Shown here piece after piece: positions 45,414 through 54,307 of a stretch of 64,000 nt of DNA. How positions within the stretch are numbered: the first letter of the stretch is position 1; each line of letters begins with the position of its first letter. The notes under the pieces are model-generated. The model did no database searches. It saw nothing but the letters and a program-made list of their open reading frames with translations, and had not been told where the DNA came from. The position numbers and the translations under genes were made by a program. Source of the stretch: Candidatus Cloacimonadota bacterium (GTDB lineage Bacteria > Cloacimonadota > Cloacimonadia > Cloacimonadales > Cloacimonadaceae); contig JALOBT010000001.1 of assembly GCA_023228125.1 (NCBI GenBank), forward strand, positions 73,095-137,094, written 5' to 3'.

Positions 45414-45654
45414 TTTATCCTCCAGGATAGTTTGCCTCGCATGGGGGCGACCTCAGCATAATATTGCATGCAATCTTCATACCAAAGGCGTATAGTATAT
45501 AATACTCGAAAGGTATTGAATGCCTGCAAAATAATATTATCCAGGTGCGGGAATATCCGTTTTACTCAATATATCTTGAACAGCTTTAGAGATGCGGCTC
45601 TCTTTTGAACGAAGCAGGTAATGCCTTTTACCCCCATAATTACATTGTATTATC

Positions 45655-45764
45655 TGCCTTGAAAGACGATAGGCAAGGGTTTAACCCATTGTGGCCTCGA
45701 ATTGAATAATTGCGAGGTCGAACATGCCTTGAAAGACTATAGGCAGGGGTTTTAACCCTTGTAC
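45655..45764. repeat. Two direct copies of a CTTGAAAGA hairpin element
   Basis: Copies at 45655-45695 and 45725-45764 share TGCCTTGAAAGACNATAGGCA followed by GGGTTTAACCC-type self-complementary sequence and TTGT. A third, inverted and more diverged copy is at 45983-46021, in which the distal stem has changed (TTGGCTTTAGCCGA) but still pairs, as expected of a structured element. Confidence 0.7.
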
Positions 45765-45982
45765 CACAAGCTTCTATCTGCCCAAGACGTTTCCCCGGTC
45801 TTTTAAGGCCGGGCACAACGAAGCTGGGGACTCATATTTATTGAATTATTATTATTTGGCAGCAAAAAAGCATCCTCAATTCAGAATCCGCCTTCAAAAC
45901 CTGTGGTAAGCAAGTCCATAGATGTCCGCATACCCGTGCCTTAAAAGGCCCGGAAAACCTCTTGGATAGGCATAAGCATGCA

Positions 45983-46021
45983 ACGTGTCGGCTAAAGCCA
46001 ACACCTATCTTCTTTCAAGAC
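45983..46021 (-). repeat. Third, inverted copy of the CTTGAAAGA hairpin element
   Basis: Read on the minus strand: GTCTTGAAAGAAGATAGG followed by a TTGGC-TTTA-GCCGA hairpin. It matches the two direct copies at 45655-45764 in the box and in the position of the hairpin, with changed stem bases. Confidence 0.55.
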
Positions 46022-46396
46022 TTTATGTAAGCTACATCCTCTTTTACACACTCGGTTTGAAAGAGAACCAAAAAACGTTCCAGAAAGCCTATCGATTACG
46101 GACATCATTAGCTTCCCTGCAAGACACCAGGTTAGCCCAAAACAGCCATCAGGCCTGCACATCCTGCCCCATGGGCAAATAATATGAAAATATTCAAAAT
46201 AATGCTTGACATCATTATGAACTTCAAGATACTGCCATATATGTAAGATAGTACAAAGGAGCAGCCCTGAGCGAACCTTTACTTATGATGATTTTCTTTT
46301 TGAACTGCCGAAGCCTGCAGGGGAATGCGGTTTTGAGTGCATACCCCTCAATTCCGGCAATATCGGTCCAAACCCCGGATATTTCCTGGAGGAAAG

Positions 46397-48514
46397 ATGA
46401 AAAAGCTCTTTTTACTTAGCCTTTGCCTCATTATCGGGCTGGCCTTTGCCATAGAGATACGTCCCGATAGTGCCCTCAAACCTCAAAGCCCGCCCCGCAC
46501 AAAACAGAGCCTTGAAGCGCCCGAATTTATCTTTAGCCACGCCCCTGATACTCTGATGACCAGCTATTATGACTACGTCTTCGGGAGCTACAATTCCCTG
46601 CCTCTGCGTACGATCCCGGATGCCGCAGGTGGCGGATATTTTCTCACACTTCAGGCCAAAACTACCCAGACTGGCCCCCGCAGTGTGTATCATGCCTATG
46701 TGGATGCGGCAGGTGCTGTCTCGAATTGCTGGAAAATCTCCAATACTATGCTTTCGGAAGGATATCCAGATCTGGCTGTGGACCCCCAGAGCGGCATCCC
46801 CATGTATACCTGGCATGCTGCTGTGCAAGGGGATAACAGCATGAAGGTTATGTTTGCCTGCATTCCTTTTCTCGATGGCCTACCCGATCTCATGTTCGCA
46901 CCCCAGATCGTGATTGATAACCCGGTAGAAGTTTTCCCCACAAACGACAATGTCTTCATCTGGCCCCAGATCCAGATAGGCCCCTCTCCAAATCCTGAGA
47001 TGAGAAGGGTGTACATAGCCGCCCGCAACTTGATTAGCCATACCGTCAATGGCTTTTCCAGCGAAAACATGATGATTGCCTATGCCGATTTTAATACTTC
47101 CATGCTGCAAATGGGAGAGGTCTTATCCTGGAGCTACATCACGGTTCCCCAATTGAATCAATGGAATACAGATTCCCAGGCCTGGCGGCGTCCCTTCCTC
47201 GCTTTCAATGTCGATGACTCAGGCAATATCTATCTTGCAGGATATCATACCGCCTACGATGCTAATGACCTTATTATAGACGAACATGATATGGATATTT
47301 TCATCTGCCCGAATTACGGTGAAGGCAGCTGGACGCGCGTGACGGATTCCAGCCACTTTCCCACCTGGTATCCTGAAGTCTATGAACCCTACGCCCTTAC
47401 GAAGGACTCACCTTTTCCAGAAGATGAACTGCACTGGGGTATAATGAATTCAGGCCATTTGAATGCAGTCAGCATCGGCGATGGCAAGATCCTGTTCCCC
47501 GCCCTTTTCACTGTCTCTACTGATTCTGACGCCTTCTATCCTGATCTACATACTGTAAAGGCTGTGATCCATGACAGCGCGGAGGAGGAATTCACTATCA
47601 GGGAGATATATCCCCAGAAGGATCCAGACGACGACTATAATGCAGTATTTACCCCCTGGGATTGGCAGGCGCCTTGGGGAGAACCGGAATGGGTTCTGGG
47701 CGATGATGGAGAATATTATCTGGATCTTGTAACGCTTTTTCCCTTTGCGCACTGGGACGCTTCTCTGCACAACAACGCTATGGTGGTTCACTACAACAAT
47801 CTCAAAGTCTCGGAAGTCAATGACCAGGGCATGATGGTGGCTGTGTGGCAGAATGCTCAGCGTATCTGGCTTTTAGATAAATCTGCTGCCCAAGATCCTG
47901 ACTTGGATGGTTATCCAGAAATTATGATCTCCGTATCTCCCAATAGAGGCAAAAACTGGAGTGAACCCATCCGGCTCAACGGCATCGACAATCCTGCACT
48001 GGACGGTATCACACCCATGTGGGTCTATCCTGCAGATCTGGTGAAATACATGGGCATGCAAGGGGATTCCAAGATCGGCCGTCTGGGGCTGGTATTTTAC
48101 GATGATTACACCTGGGGAGCCAATGCCATTTCTCCACCCGCTCACCCCGTGAATGACGGCGGCAGGGTGATGTTTGCCGAACTTCAGATCATATTTCCAG
48201 ATTTTCCCAGTGGGACAGACGATCCTTCTCCCTCAGCTCCAGCAGCTTGCAAGATCAAAGCCGCCTACCCCAATCCTTTCAAAGACAGGCTCAATATCTC
48301 CCTGCAAGTAAAGGACGCCTCTCAGGACTACAAGTTCAAGATCTATAACGTCAAAGGCCAATTGGTTCATAGCGCTACCGGCACGGCTAAAGGCAATTTT
48401 GAATTGAACTGGGATGGCCGGGATGCAAAAGGCACGAGGCTTCCTTCCGGAATATACCTGCTCTCTCTTTCCACAAAAGGACAGCAGGCTATGCGTAAGG
48501 TAATCTTGTATTAG
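46397..48514 (+). CDS. Secreted protein with T9SS type A sorting domain (paralogue 1)
   Basis: 705 residues from ATG 46397 (TGGAGG six bases upstream). Signal peptide 1-19 (MKKLFLLSLCLIIGLAFA). The body has repeated beta-propeller-like strands (GGGYFLTLQAK, NVFIWPQIQIGPSPNPEMRR, YHAYVDAAGAVSN) but no enzyme motif I recognise. The last 85 residues (from about 622) are a T9SS type A C-terminal sorting domain: AYPNPFKDRLNISL, KIYNVKGQLVHS, WDGRDAKGTRLPSGIYLLSL, ending KVILY. Expected to be exported by Sec, passed through SprA and fixed on the cell surface. A close paralogue follows 37 bases later. Confidence 0.85.
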   Translation: MKKLFLLSLCLIIGLAFAIEIRPDSALKPQSPPRTKQSLEAPEFIFSHAPDTLMTSYYDYVFGSYNSLPLRTIPDAAGGGYFLTLQAKTTQTGPRSVYHAYVDAAGAVSNCWKISNTMLSEGYPDLAVDPQSGIPMYTWHAAVQGDNSMKVMFACIPFLDGLPDLMFAPQIVIDNPVEVFPTNDNVFIWPQIQIGPSPNPEMRRVYIAARNLISHTVNGFSSENMMIAYADFNTSMLQMGEVLSWSYITVPQLNQWNTDSQAWRRPFLAFNVDDSGNIYLAGYHTAYDANDLIIDEHDMDIFICPNYGEGSWTRVTDSSHFPTWYPEVYEPYALTKDSPFPEDELHWGIMNSGHLNAVSIGDGKILFPALFTVSTDSDAFYPDLHTVKAVIHDSAEEEFTIREIYPQKDPDDDYNAVFTPWDWQAPWGEPEWVLGDDGEYYLDLVTLFPFAHWDASLHNNAMVVHYNNLKVSEVNDQGMMVAVWQNAQRIWLLDKSAAQDPDLDGYPEIMISVSPNRGKNWSEPIRLNGIDNPALDGITPMWVYPADLVKYMGMQGDSKIGRLGLVFYDDYTWGANAISPPAHPVNDGGRVMFAELQIIFPDFPSGTDDPSPSAPAACKIKAAYPNPFKDRLNISLQVKDASQDYKFKIYNVKGQLVHSATGTAKGNFELNWDGRDAKGTRLPSGIYLLSLSTKGQQAMRKVILY

Positions 48515-48551
48515 ATTCAAAATTAAACCCCGGATATTTCCTGGAGGAAAG

Positions 48552-50714
48552 ATGAAAAAGCTCTTTTTACTGGGCCTTTGCCTCATAATTGGGCTGGCAT
48601 TTGCCCTTGAGCCGCTTCCCGAGAGTGTTTCAAAGCCTATCCAACGCCATCAAAGTGCGCAGGATGCAAAACAAAGCCGTGAAGCACCTGTGTTTTCTTT
48701 TAGCAAGGCTCCCTATTCCTTGATGACCAGCTATTATGACTTCATGCTCGGGGGCGTGAATTCCTTGCCCCTGCGCACGATTCCGGATGCTGCAGGTGGT
48801 GGATATTATCTCACGTTTCATGCCATAAGTTTTCCGCCTGCCTTACGCAAGGTTTTTTATGCCCATTTGGATCCTGCCGGAAATATGACAGATTGTCAGG
48901 AAATCATGGGCAGCTCTCTGAGTGAAGGATATCCTGTCATGGATCTGGATCCGGCGAGTGGCATCCCTATTTATGCCTGGCACGCGGGCCCGGATTCACT
49001 GGGCATCATGAGGGTCATGTTCACCTGCGATCCCCTGATAGACGGCATCCCCGGCTCTTTCGCCCCCGCGCAGATCATTATAGAAAATCCTGTAGAGCTA
49101 GGGGACACAGCGGACAATAGATTCCTCTGGCCACAAATTCAGATAGGTCCCTCTCCAAATCCGAATATGAGAAGGCTGTATGTGGCTACCCGCAATGCCA
49201 TTACTCACGTTCCTGATGGATACCTTTGCGAAAACGTAATGATCGCCTATGCGGATTTTGATAGTGATATGCTCAGAACCGGAGCGGCCTTATCCTGGAG
49301 CTATACCACGGTTCCAGAGCTTGATCAATGGAATCATGATACCGTGAACTATCGGCGGCCACAGCTCTCTTTTAACGTCGATAATTCCGGTAATATCTAT
49401 CTTACAGGACATCACTATGCCAGTGAGATAGAGTATGGAGATATCATCGTGGAAGAAGATCTGGATATTTTCATCTGCCCGAATTACGGAGAAGGAGCCT
49501 GGAGCTGGACCCGCGCCTACAGCGATCTGCCTTCCTGGAATCCACCGGAAGCGCCAGGCAGCTACACTGGCTTCTTTAAAGTAAACGGCCAGCCCATACC
49601 CGATGAAGACATGAACTGGAAGATGTATAATTCACCTAACCACAATACAATAGTGGATTCTGATGGCCGGGTGCATACCATAGGTCTCTGGGCCTTAATG
49701 TATCGTGCGGCATTAATGTATGAATATCTTGATGATTGTCAAACGGTAAAGAGTTTTGTCTATGATCCCCGGGATCAAAGCGTCTCTTTCCAGGAAATAT
49801 ATCCTCAAAATGATCCGGATAACGCCTTCACACCATACTATCAACCCTGGGATGCCGAAGCCCCTTGGGGAGTGCCGGATTCTTATACGTATATGGACGG
49901 GGACTATCATCTGGACTACGAAAGAAATTTCCCCTTTCCATACTGGGATATAGGCCAGCATGAGGAAGGTATGCGTTATCTTTATAACAGTCAGAAACTC
50001 TCCAAGATCAATGACCAAGACATGATGGTGGCCGTTTGGCAGGATTCTCAGCTGGCCAGGCAAGCCCATATCCCTTCTGCCTTCTATCCTGATACTTCCG
50101 CTTTCATCAGTACTTCCGAAATAATGATCTGTGTATCCCAGGACGCAGCCGAGAGCTGGAGCAAGCCCATCCGGCTGAACAATATCGAAACCCCTGAGCT
50201 GGCCGGTATCAAACCCATGTGGGCATGTCCCGCAGACTTGGTGAAATACCTGGGCACGCGGGATGGTAAGAAGATAGGACGCCTCGGCCTTCTATTTTAC
50301 GATGATTACACCTGGGGCTCATGCTCCGTACTTCCGAACGATTTTGGCTATCCGGATGGGGGACGGGTGATGTTTACCGAATTGGAGATAGAATTTCCCG
50401 ATCCCAGCATTGGGACGGACGATCCTTCCTATGAACTGCCGGCAATCTGTAGTATCAAGGCAGCCTACCCTAATCCTTTCAAGGATCAGCTCAATATCTC
50501 TTTAGAGCTGAAGGATGCCTCTCAGGACTATAAGTTCAAGATCTATAACGTGAAAGGGCAATTGGTTCATAGTGCTGCTGGCAATGCTAAGGGTAGTTTT
50601 GAACTGAACTGGGGTGGGCGGGATGCAAAGGGGACTAAACTGCCTTCTGGAATATACCTGCTTTCTCTTTCTACAAAAGGACAGCAGGCTATGCGAAAGG
50701 TAATCTTGTATTAG
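48552..50714 (+). CDS. Secreted protein with T9SS type A sorting domain (paralogue 2)
   Basis: 720 residues, tandem paralogue of the preceding gene. The signal peptide, the PLRTIPDAAGGGYYLTF block, WPQIQIGPSPNPNMRR, DIFICPNYGEG, FYDDYTWGS and the T9SS tail (about 637-720, AYPNPFKDQLNISL to KVILY) all align with it; the middle third diverges most. The 5' untranslated sequence is also duplicated (AAACCCCGGATATTTCCTGG directly before the shared GAGGAAAG and ATG). Function unknown; probably a cell-surface protein. A hairpin terminator follows at 50731. Confidence 0.85.
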   Translation: MKKLFLLGLCLIIGLAFALEPLPESVSKPIQRHQSAQDAKQSREAPVFSFSKAPYSLMTSYYDFMLGGVNSLPLRTIPDAAGGGYYLTFHAISFPPALRKVFYAHLDPAGNMTDCQEIMGSSLSEGYPVMDLDPASGIPIYAWHAGPDSLGIMRVMFTCDPLIDGIPGSFAPAQIIIENPVELGDTADNRFLWPQIQIGPSPNPNMRRLYVATRNAITHVPDGYLCENVMIAYADFDSDMLRTGAALSWSYTTVPELDQWNHDTVNYRRPQLSFNVDNSGNIYLTGHHYASEIEYGDIIVEEDLDIFICPNYGEGAWSWTRAYSDLPSWNPPEAPGSYTGFFKVNGQPIPDEDMNWKMYNSPNHNTIVDSDGRVHTIGLWALMYRAALMYEYLDDCQTVKSFVYDPRDQSVSFQEIYPQNDPDNAFTPYYQPWDAEAPWGVPDSYTYMDGDYHLDYERNFPFPYWDIGQHEEGMRYLYNSQKLSKINDQDMMVAVWQDSQLARQAHIPSAFYPDTSAFISTSEIMICVSQDAAESWSKPIRLNNIETPELAGIKPMWACPADLVKYLGTRDGKKIGRLGLLFYDDYTWGSCSVLPNDFGYPDGGRVMFTELEIEFPDPSIGTDDPSYELPAICSIKAAYPNPFKDQLNISLELKDASQDYKFKIYNVKGQLVHSAAGNAKGSFELNWGGRDAKGTKLPSGIYLLSLSTKGQQAMRKVILY

Positions 50715-50730
50715 ACTTCTGTGATTTCAG

Positions 50731-50764
50731 ATATGGGGGAGAGTTTGTGGCTCCCCTATATTTT
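50731..50764 (+). terminator. Intrinsic terminator after the T9SS paralogues
   Basis: Stem ATATGGGGGAG (50731-50741) with CTCCCCTATAT (50751-50761), 9-base loop, one G-T pair, followed by TTT. It sits 17 bases after the stop of paralogue 2. Confidence 0.8.
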
Positions 50765-50944
50765 GGGGTGGTGATAGGTATCTGTGTTTGCTTATAGTTT
50801 GAATTGGTAAATGCCTTTCTTTGCCCATTATGTCCACGCATCATGGACCATATCCAATATATGGGGCTGTGGTGCCACTACCCAATCTCGCACATTGCCA
50901 AACCCCGATGCTCACTCCATATTTTCACCTGTCTTTGGCGAACT

Positions 50945-51005
50945 TTCGATTCGAGATGACTTGGGATTCCGAGTCAACTCGAGTTGAAGACTCGTTAAAA
51001 GCAAG
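50945..51005. repeat. Hairpin repeat family, member 2
   Basis: TTCGATTCGAGATGACT at 50945-50961 pairs imperfectly with 50972-50988 (14 of 17) and is followed by GTTAAAAGCAAG at 50994-51005. Same layout as 25451-25511, where the stem is perfect. Confidence 0.7.
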
Positions 51006-51105
51006 TCCAGATATCAAGGAGGGCGCGTCCTTGCTACTTGTTTAGCCTGTTGGCAGAACAGATGGTAAAAGAGCGAGTATAACCACGCTGTCAAAAAGGA
51101 TTTAC

Positions 51106-52029
51106 TTAAAATTGTATATAGGTTTGATTTGTCTTGTTCCTGATATTTACATGATCCCTATCCGTAGAATTACCAATTAAGAATGGAGAACTCGGATCAT
51201 GATTCTTCTTATTGCTCAGTACAGATTTGTGATTTCTTGTAGCATAACAATATTTACATCCATTCTGACAAGTATTGTATGCACCAATATCAAAACTCTT
51301 TATACATCCACATTCTTCTCTTTGGTTTGGATCTTTCGGGATGTTTAATGGCTTTCTGATCAATCTGGATATAAGTTCGTCATCTATACATTTTCCATGA
51401 GATATACCAATATCTTCAAGATCGATTCGCTCGGCACAAGTATGCAATTCAAGGCCGTAATGGTTCGCAATGGGCACAAGCTCCTGAGCTATCAATCGAT
51501 TCTGATTATCATCCATTTCTCTTATGTTCAAACCCTTTGTATTAGCTTTTGTAGTATTATATAAATCTATAAAGCTTATAATGCACCTGAATGTATGCTT
51601 TGATAGAGATTGTGAAAGTTTATCAAACATTTTTAGGTGGAAGCTAAGGTCTATGTCATCAGATATGAGTATCGGATCATACCTCCAGATTACACGATCC
51701 TTGCCGATCTTTTCAGATAACTGAATAAATGTTTCAACTTTACGGGACAAATCAGTCAAGTTTGGCTCATAAGCTGCCGGGTAGGGTGTTATTGAATACT
51801 GGAAGTAATAATTATACTCTCTTAAAAGATCAAGTTTATCAAGCATTGGTTTGGCATTTTTTGTCCAGAACACAATACAGTCAATCTCATCAGGGTATAA
51901 ATTAACCTGATTAACCTGATGATAATTGTATGGGTTCCTTGTCTTGATTATTCCATCTCTTATTCTGTTATAAAACCACTCGCTAAAAAATGCTGGAATG
52001 TCAGTACGACGGCTAGCACTAATTATCAT
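51106..52029 (-). CDS. DUF1848 family protein (radical-SAM-like, Cys-rich C-terminus)
   Basis: 307 residues. Family start MIISASRRTDIPAFFSEWF, then VNLYPDEIDCIVFWTKNAKPM and RVIWRYDPILIS, all typical of DUF1848. The C-terminal signature ECGCIKSFDIGAYNTCQNGCKYCYA holds cysteines 240, 242, 254, 258 and 261, a pattern proposed to bind an Fe-S cluster. Function is unknown; a radical-SAM-like barrel is inferred from the family. Its start overlaps the upstream Cys-rich methyltransferase gene by four bases, so the two act together or are at least co-made. Lower GC than the core genes on the left suggests transfer. Confidence 0.85.
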   Translation of the reverse strand: MIISASRRTDIPAFFSEWFYNRIRDGIIKTRNPYNYHQVNQVNLYPDEIDCIVFWTKNAKPMLDKLDLLREYNYYFQYSITPYPAAYEPNLTDLSRKVETFIQLSEKIGKDRVIWRYDPILISDDIDLSFHLKMFDKLSQSLSKHTFRCIISFIDLYNTTKANTKGLNIREMDDNQNRLIAQELVPIANHYGLELHTCAERIDLEDIGISHGKCIDDELISRLIRKPLNIPKDPNQREECGCIKSFDIGAYNTCQNGCKYCYATRNHKSVLSNKKNHDPSSPFLIGNSTDRDHVNIRNKTNQTYIQF

Positions 52030-52910
52030 AACTTCTTCATCTCGATTGTGACTTGTGCACTTGAACAGATTGTCCTAGGGTTATAGTTGTTTATAAACAT
52101 TTGAGTTTGATACAGTTTGGGAACATTTCTTACTGTCTTATTTCCTCTGTTCTCATATGATCGAGTATTTTCATAACTGACGTTTGTCGGTTCATGGAAT
52201 CTGTATCTTTTTACTATCTTATTGGTCCGAATCCCCCTTAGAAGTATGTCGAAGCAATCACGCGCACTGTTATGATTTATATCGTTGATAAGAATATATG
52301 ATTCACTATGCATGCGAGAGATGATATTATCATTAATCAACTTACAGAGTTGTCTCACTGCAAGGGTACTGTTATTGTGGCTTTTTTTGAAATCAGACAT
52401 GAAATAGTTGAAGATAAGGAGATCAAATTTGATGTCTTTAAGCTGCTCAAGATAATCCTCTATGTCACCTATGATAAACTTAGTAGTAATAGGCTTTTGA
52501 TAAGATTTGATGAGTCGGTCGATTTCATCATGGAATGGCTTCCATTTGTCACTGAGATCAATACCATAATAATGCAAGGACGCAAAGCTCTTCTCCTCAT
52601 CAATTCCTTCGATCAGAGGAAAGAGTTCAGAACACGGTCCACATCCGATGGATAGCACCTTTGTGGACTCAGGAAATTGTGTTATATCTCGATACAAATA
52701 ACACATCTCATCATAAAACTTGAATAGATAATGGCATATATAAGCTCCACACCTCTTTTCGCAATCGTATGCGCGTTGATGCCCATAATAGTTTTGTAGA
52801 GATAGACATTCTACACAAAAACTATTACATTTTGTAACACATGGATTCGAACAATGAGACGATGAATGATGATATTCTGCAAAATCAACATAATCTGTAA
52901 ATAGCGACAT
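52026..52910 (-). CDS. Methyltransferase-like protein with Cys-rich N-terminus
   Basis: 294 residues. The first 70 hold nine cysteines (20, 24, 28, 32, 35, 50, 54, 59, 70), several in C-x3-C spacing, suggesting a zinc or Fe-S site. A Rossmann methyltransferase core follows: motif I VLSIGCGPCSEL (about 85-96), acidic loop YYGIDLSDKW, and IKFDLLIFNYFMSDF near motif IV. The substrate is unknown; a small-subunit rRNA or nucleic-acid target is possible but not shown. It forms a two-gene operon with the DUF1848 gene (ATGA overlap). I know no named system with this pair. Confidence 0.7.
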   Translation of the reverse strand: MSLFTDYVDFAEYHHSSSHCSNPCVTKCNSFCVECLSLQNYYGHQRAYDCEKRCGAYICHYLFKFYDEMCYLYRDITQFPESTKVLSIGCGPCSELFPLIEGIDEEKSFASLHYYGIDLSDKWKPFHDEIDRLIKSYQKPITTKFIIGDIEDYLEQLKDIKFDLLIFNYFMSDFKKSHNNSTLAVRQLCKLINDNIISRMHSESYILINDINHNSARDCFDILLRGIRTNKIVKRYRFHEPTNVSYENTRSYENRGNKTVRNVPKLYQTQMFINNYNPRTICSSAQVTIEMKKL

Positions 52911-53461
52911 ATTGGGACCTCTCTGCGTTTCTATAAATTATTTAAGTTTTAATGATAATAATCAAATGGCAAAATTGAAATTTATAGGCAAGCATTATGC
53001 TGGCTTTGCTCTTTCGCATTTGTCATATTTACGTCTTGTGGTCTTTTTGGGTTGACAGTCATCCGTTAATGTGATTAACTGCACTCATGAGCTACAATAT
53101 TAATATGATAAGTCTGGTCAAGATATTTCGTACATTGGGGTTTCCCGGTGGTCTGGCAGGCTGTTGTTTAACATGTTTCGAGAGCCCAGCATCATCGCAA
53201 AAACACTGTTATTTGAACAAAGAGCTTGACTATAGATGCAATGCTAAAAACAGTGTAATTGGTCGTATGACCTTAGATAAATTGCAATAAGCAAGAACTT
53301 AAAATGTTCTCAAATAATCATAAAACTATGAGAAAGAATTTGCGTCAACACTCGAAACATGACACATTCTTGACGGTAAGCAACTGGAAGTAAAGCCAAT
53401 GACTTGATTGTAGACATTATGTTAATATTGTTTTATAAAATCTAACAATAATGAGGAAAAG
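52911..53461. other. Intergenic region, AT-rich
   Basis: About 550 bases between divergent genes. It carries a 35-bp motif (53255-53289, GGTCGTATGACCTTAGATAA) matching the minus strand at 19932-19966. A 67-codon open frame at 53087-53290 lacks a ribosome site and family features, and I do not support it. GAGGAAAAG at the right edge is the ribosome site of the next gene. Confidence 0.5.
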
Positions 53462-54307
53462 ATGGATAAGCACTTAATCAATGAACTGCTAAAACAATCT
53501 CTCTATGCTAAAAAGAAGTTGACCGAAGAGCAATTGTCTGAATACAATTTTTTCAAAAACATCACGATCCGCTCATATTGTCCTTTTTGCAATGATATTA
53601 GTACATTTACGGTTAGAGAGAGATCGTATTTATGTGGTCATTCCATAATACAATATATTAAAGATGACCTGGAGCCAAATATGGATGATGACTTCATGTT
53701 AATTAATGGGCAATCTTCTCTCCCTACGATCGATAGAGATGTGTCTAATGTTATAACGTTATCATGCACGATAAATGAATCCCACCAGATTGTATTGTTT
53801 CTCCAGATTGTAGACAATGCTATAATCAAAGTTGGTCAGTATCCATCGATTATCGATTTGCAAAGGGATAAGAAGGGTTTGTATAAACAACTCCCGGATA
53901 AATACTCAAGAGAAATGCATAGAGCCATCGGCTTGTTTTCGCATGGTATCGGAGTCGGATCATTTGTGTATTTAAGAAGGGTATTTGAGCACTTGGTGCT
54001 GGAGTCATACAAGGAATTGGATGACCCTACAGAAGATGAAAAGACTTTTCTGTCACGCAGGATGGAGGATAGAATAAGCTATTTGAAAGACTTTCTGCCC
54101 TCAGTAATTGTTGAGCAACGTAAAATATTTGGTATCTTGAGTAAAGGTATTCATGAGATGGAAGAGGAAGAATGTCTTCAGCATTTTATGATTATCAAAG
54201 AATCAATTGAATGGATGTTGCAGGAGCACCTCAATAAGAAGCTGTCTGCGGATCGGATGGGAAAGTTAACTGCGGAAGTTAATAAAATCCACAAGGAATT
54301 GCAGTAA
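53462..54307 (+). CDS. Unrecognised protein with zinc-ribbon-like N-terminus and HEPN/DUF4145-like C-terminus
   Basis: 281 residues. CPFC (40-43) and CGH (58-60) near the N-terminus could form a small zinc site. The second half is helical: EMHRAIGLFSHGIGVGSFVYLRRVFEHLV and the C-terminal ILSKGIHEMEEEECLQHFMIIKESIEWML resemble HEPN/DUF4145-type domains often found in defence islands, where LSKGIHE marks the conserved His. A ribosome site (GAGGAAAAG) precedes the ATG directly. It stands alone, 78 bases before the first 273-bp repeat. Proposed role in defence is inference from domain type and location. Confidence 0.65.
   Translation: MDKHLINELLKQSLYAKKKLTEEQLSEYNFFKNITIRSYCPFCNDISTFTVRERSYLCGHSIIQYIKDDLEPNMDDDFMLINGQSSLPTIDRDVSNVITLSCTINESHQIVLFLQIVDNAIIKVGQYPSIIDLQRDKKGLYKQLPDKYSREMHRAIGLFSHGIGVGSFVYLRRVFEHLVLESYKELDDPTEDEKTFLSRRMEDRISYLKDFLPSVIVEQRKIFGILSKGIHEMEEEECLQHFMIIKESIEWMLQEHLNKKLSADRMGKLTAEVNKIHKELQ

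Larger units (their letters stand above)
45414..46396. other. Intergenic region with hairpin repeats, divergent promoters expected
   Basis: About 980 bases between the PqqD operon (minus) and the T9SS surface protein (plus). It holds three copies of a hairpin element with the consensus CTTGAAAGANNATAGG (45655-45695, 45725-45764, and inverted at 45983-46021). Related blocks CCGGTCTTTTAAGGCCGGGC near 45796 and CCTTAAAAGGCCCGG near 45939 also pair. No ORF here is supported; a 65-codon GTG frame at 45985 runs through the repeat. Confidence 0.6.
50715..51105. other. Intergenic region with terminator and hairpin repeat
   Basis: About 390 bases between convergent units: the terminator at 50731-50764, and the second copy of the TTCGATTCGAGATGACT hairpin with trailing TTAAAAGCAAG (50945-51005). 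No supported gene. Confidence 0.6.

Noticed and set aside
45985..46182. 65-codon GTG frame as a precursor peptide for the PqqD-like operon
   Set aside because: It runs through the inverted hairpin repeat, has no ribosome site, is on the opposite strand and shows no leader or core pattern.
53087..53290. 67-codon plus-strand frame
   Set aside because: No ribosome site, no family resemblance, and it ends in the 35-bp motif shared with another spacer.
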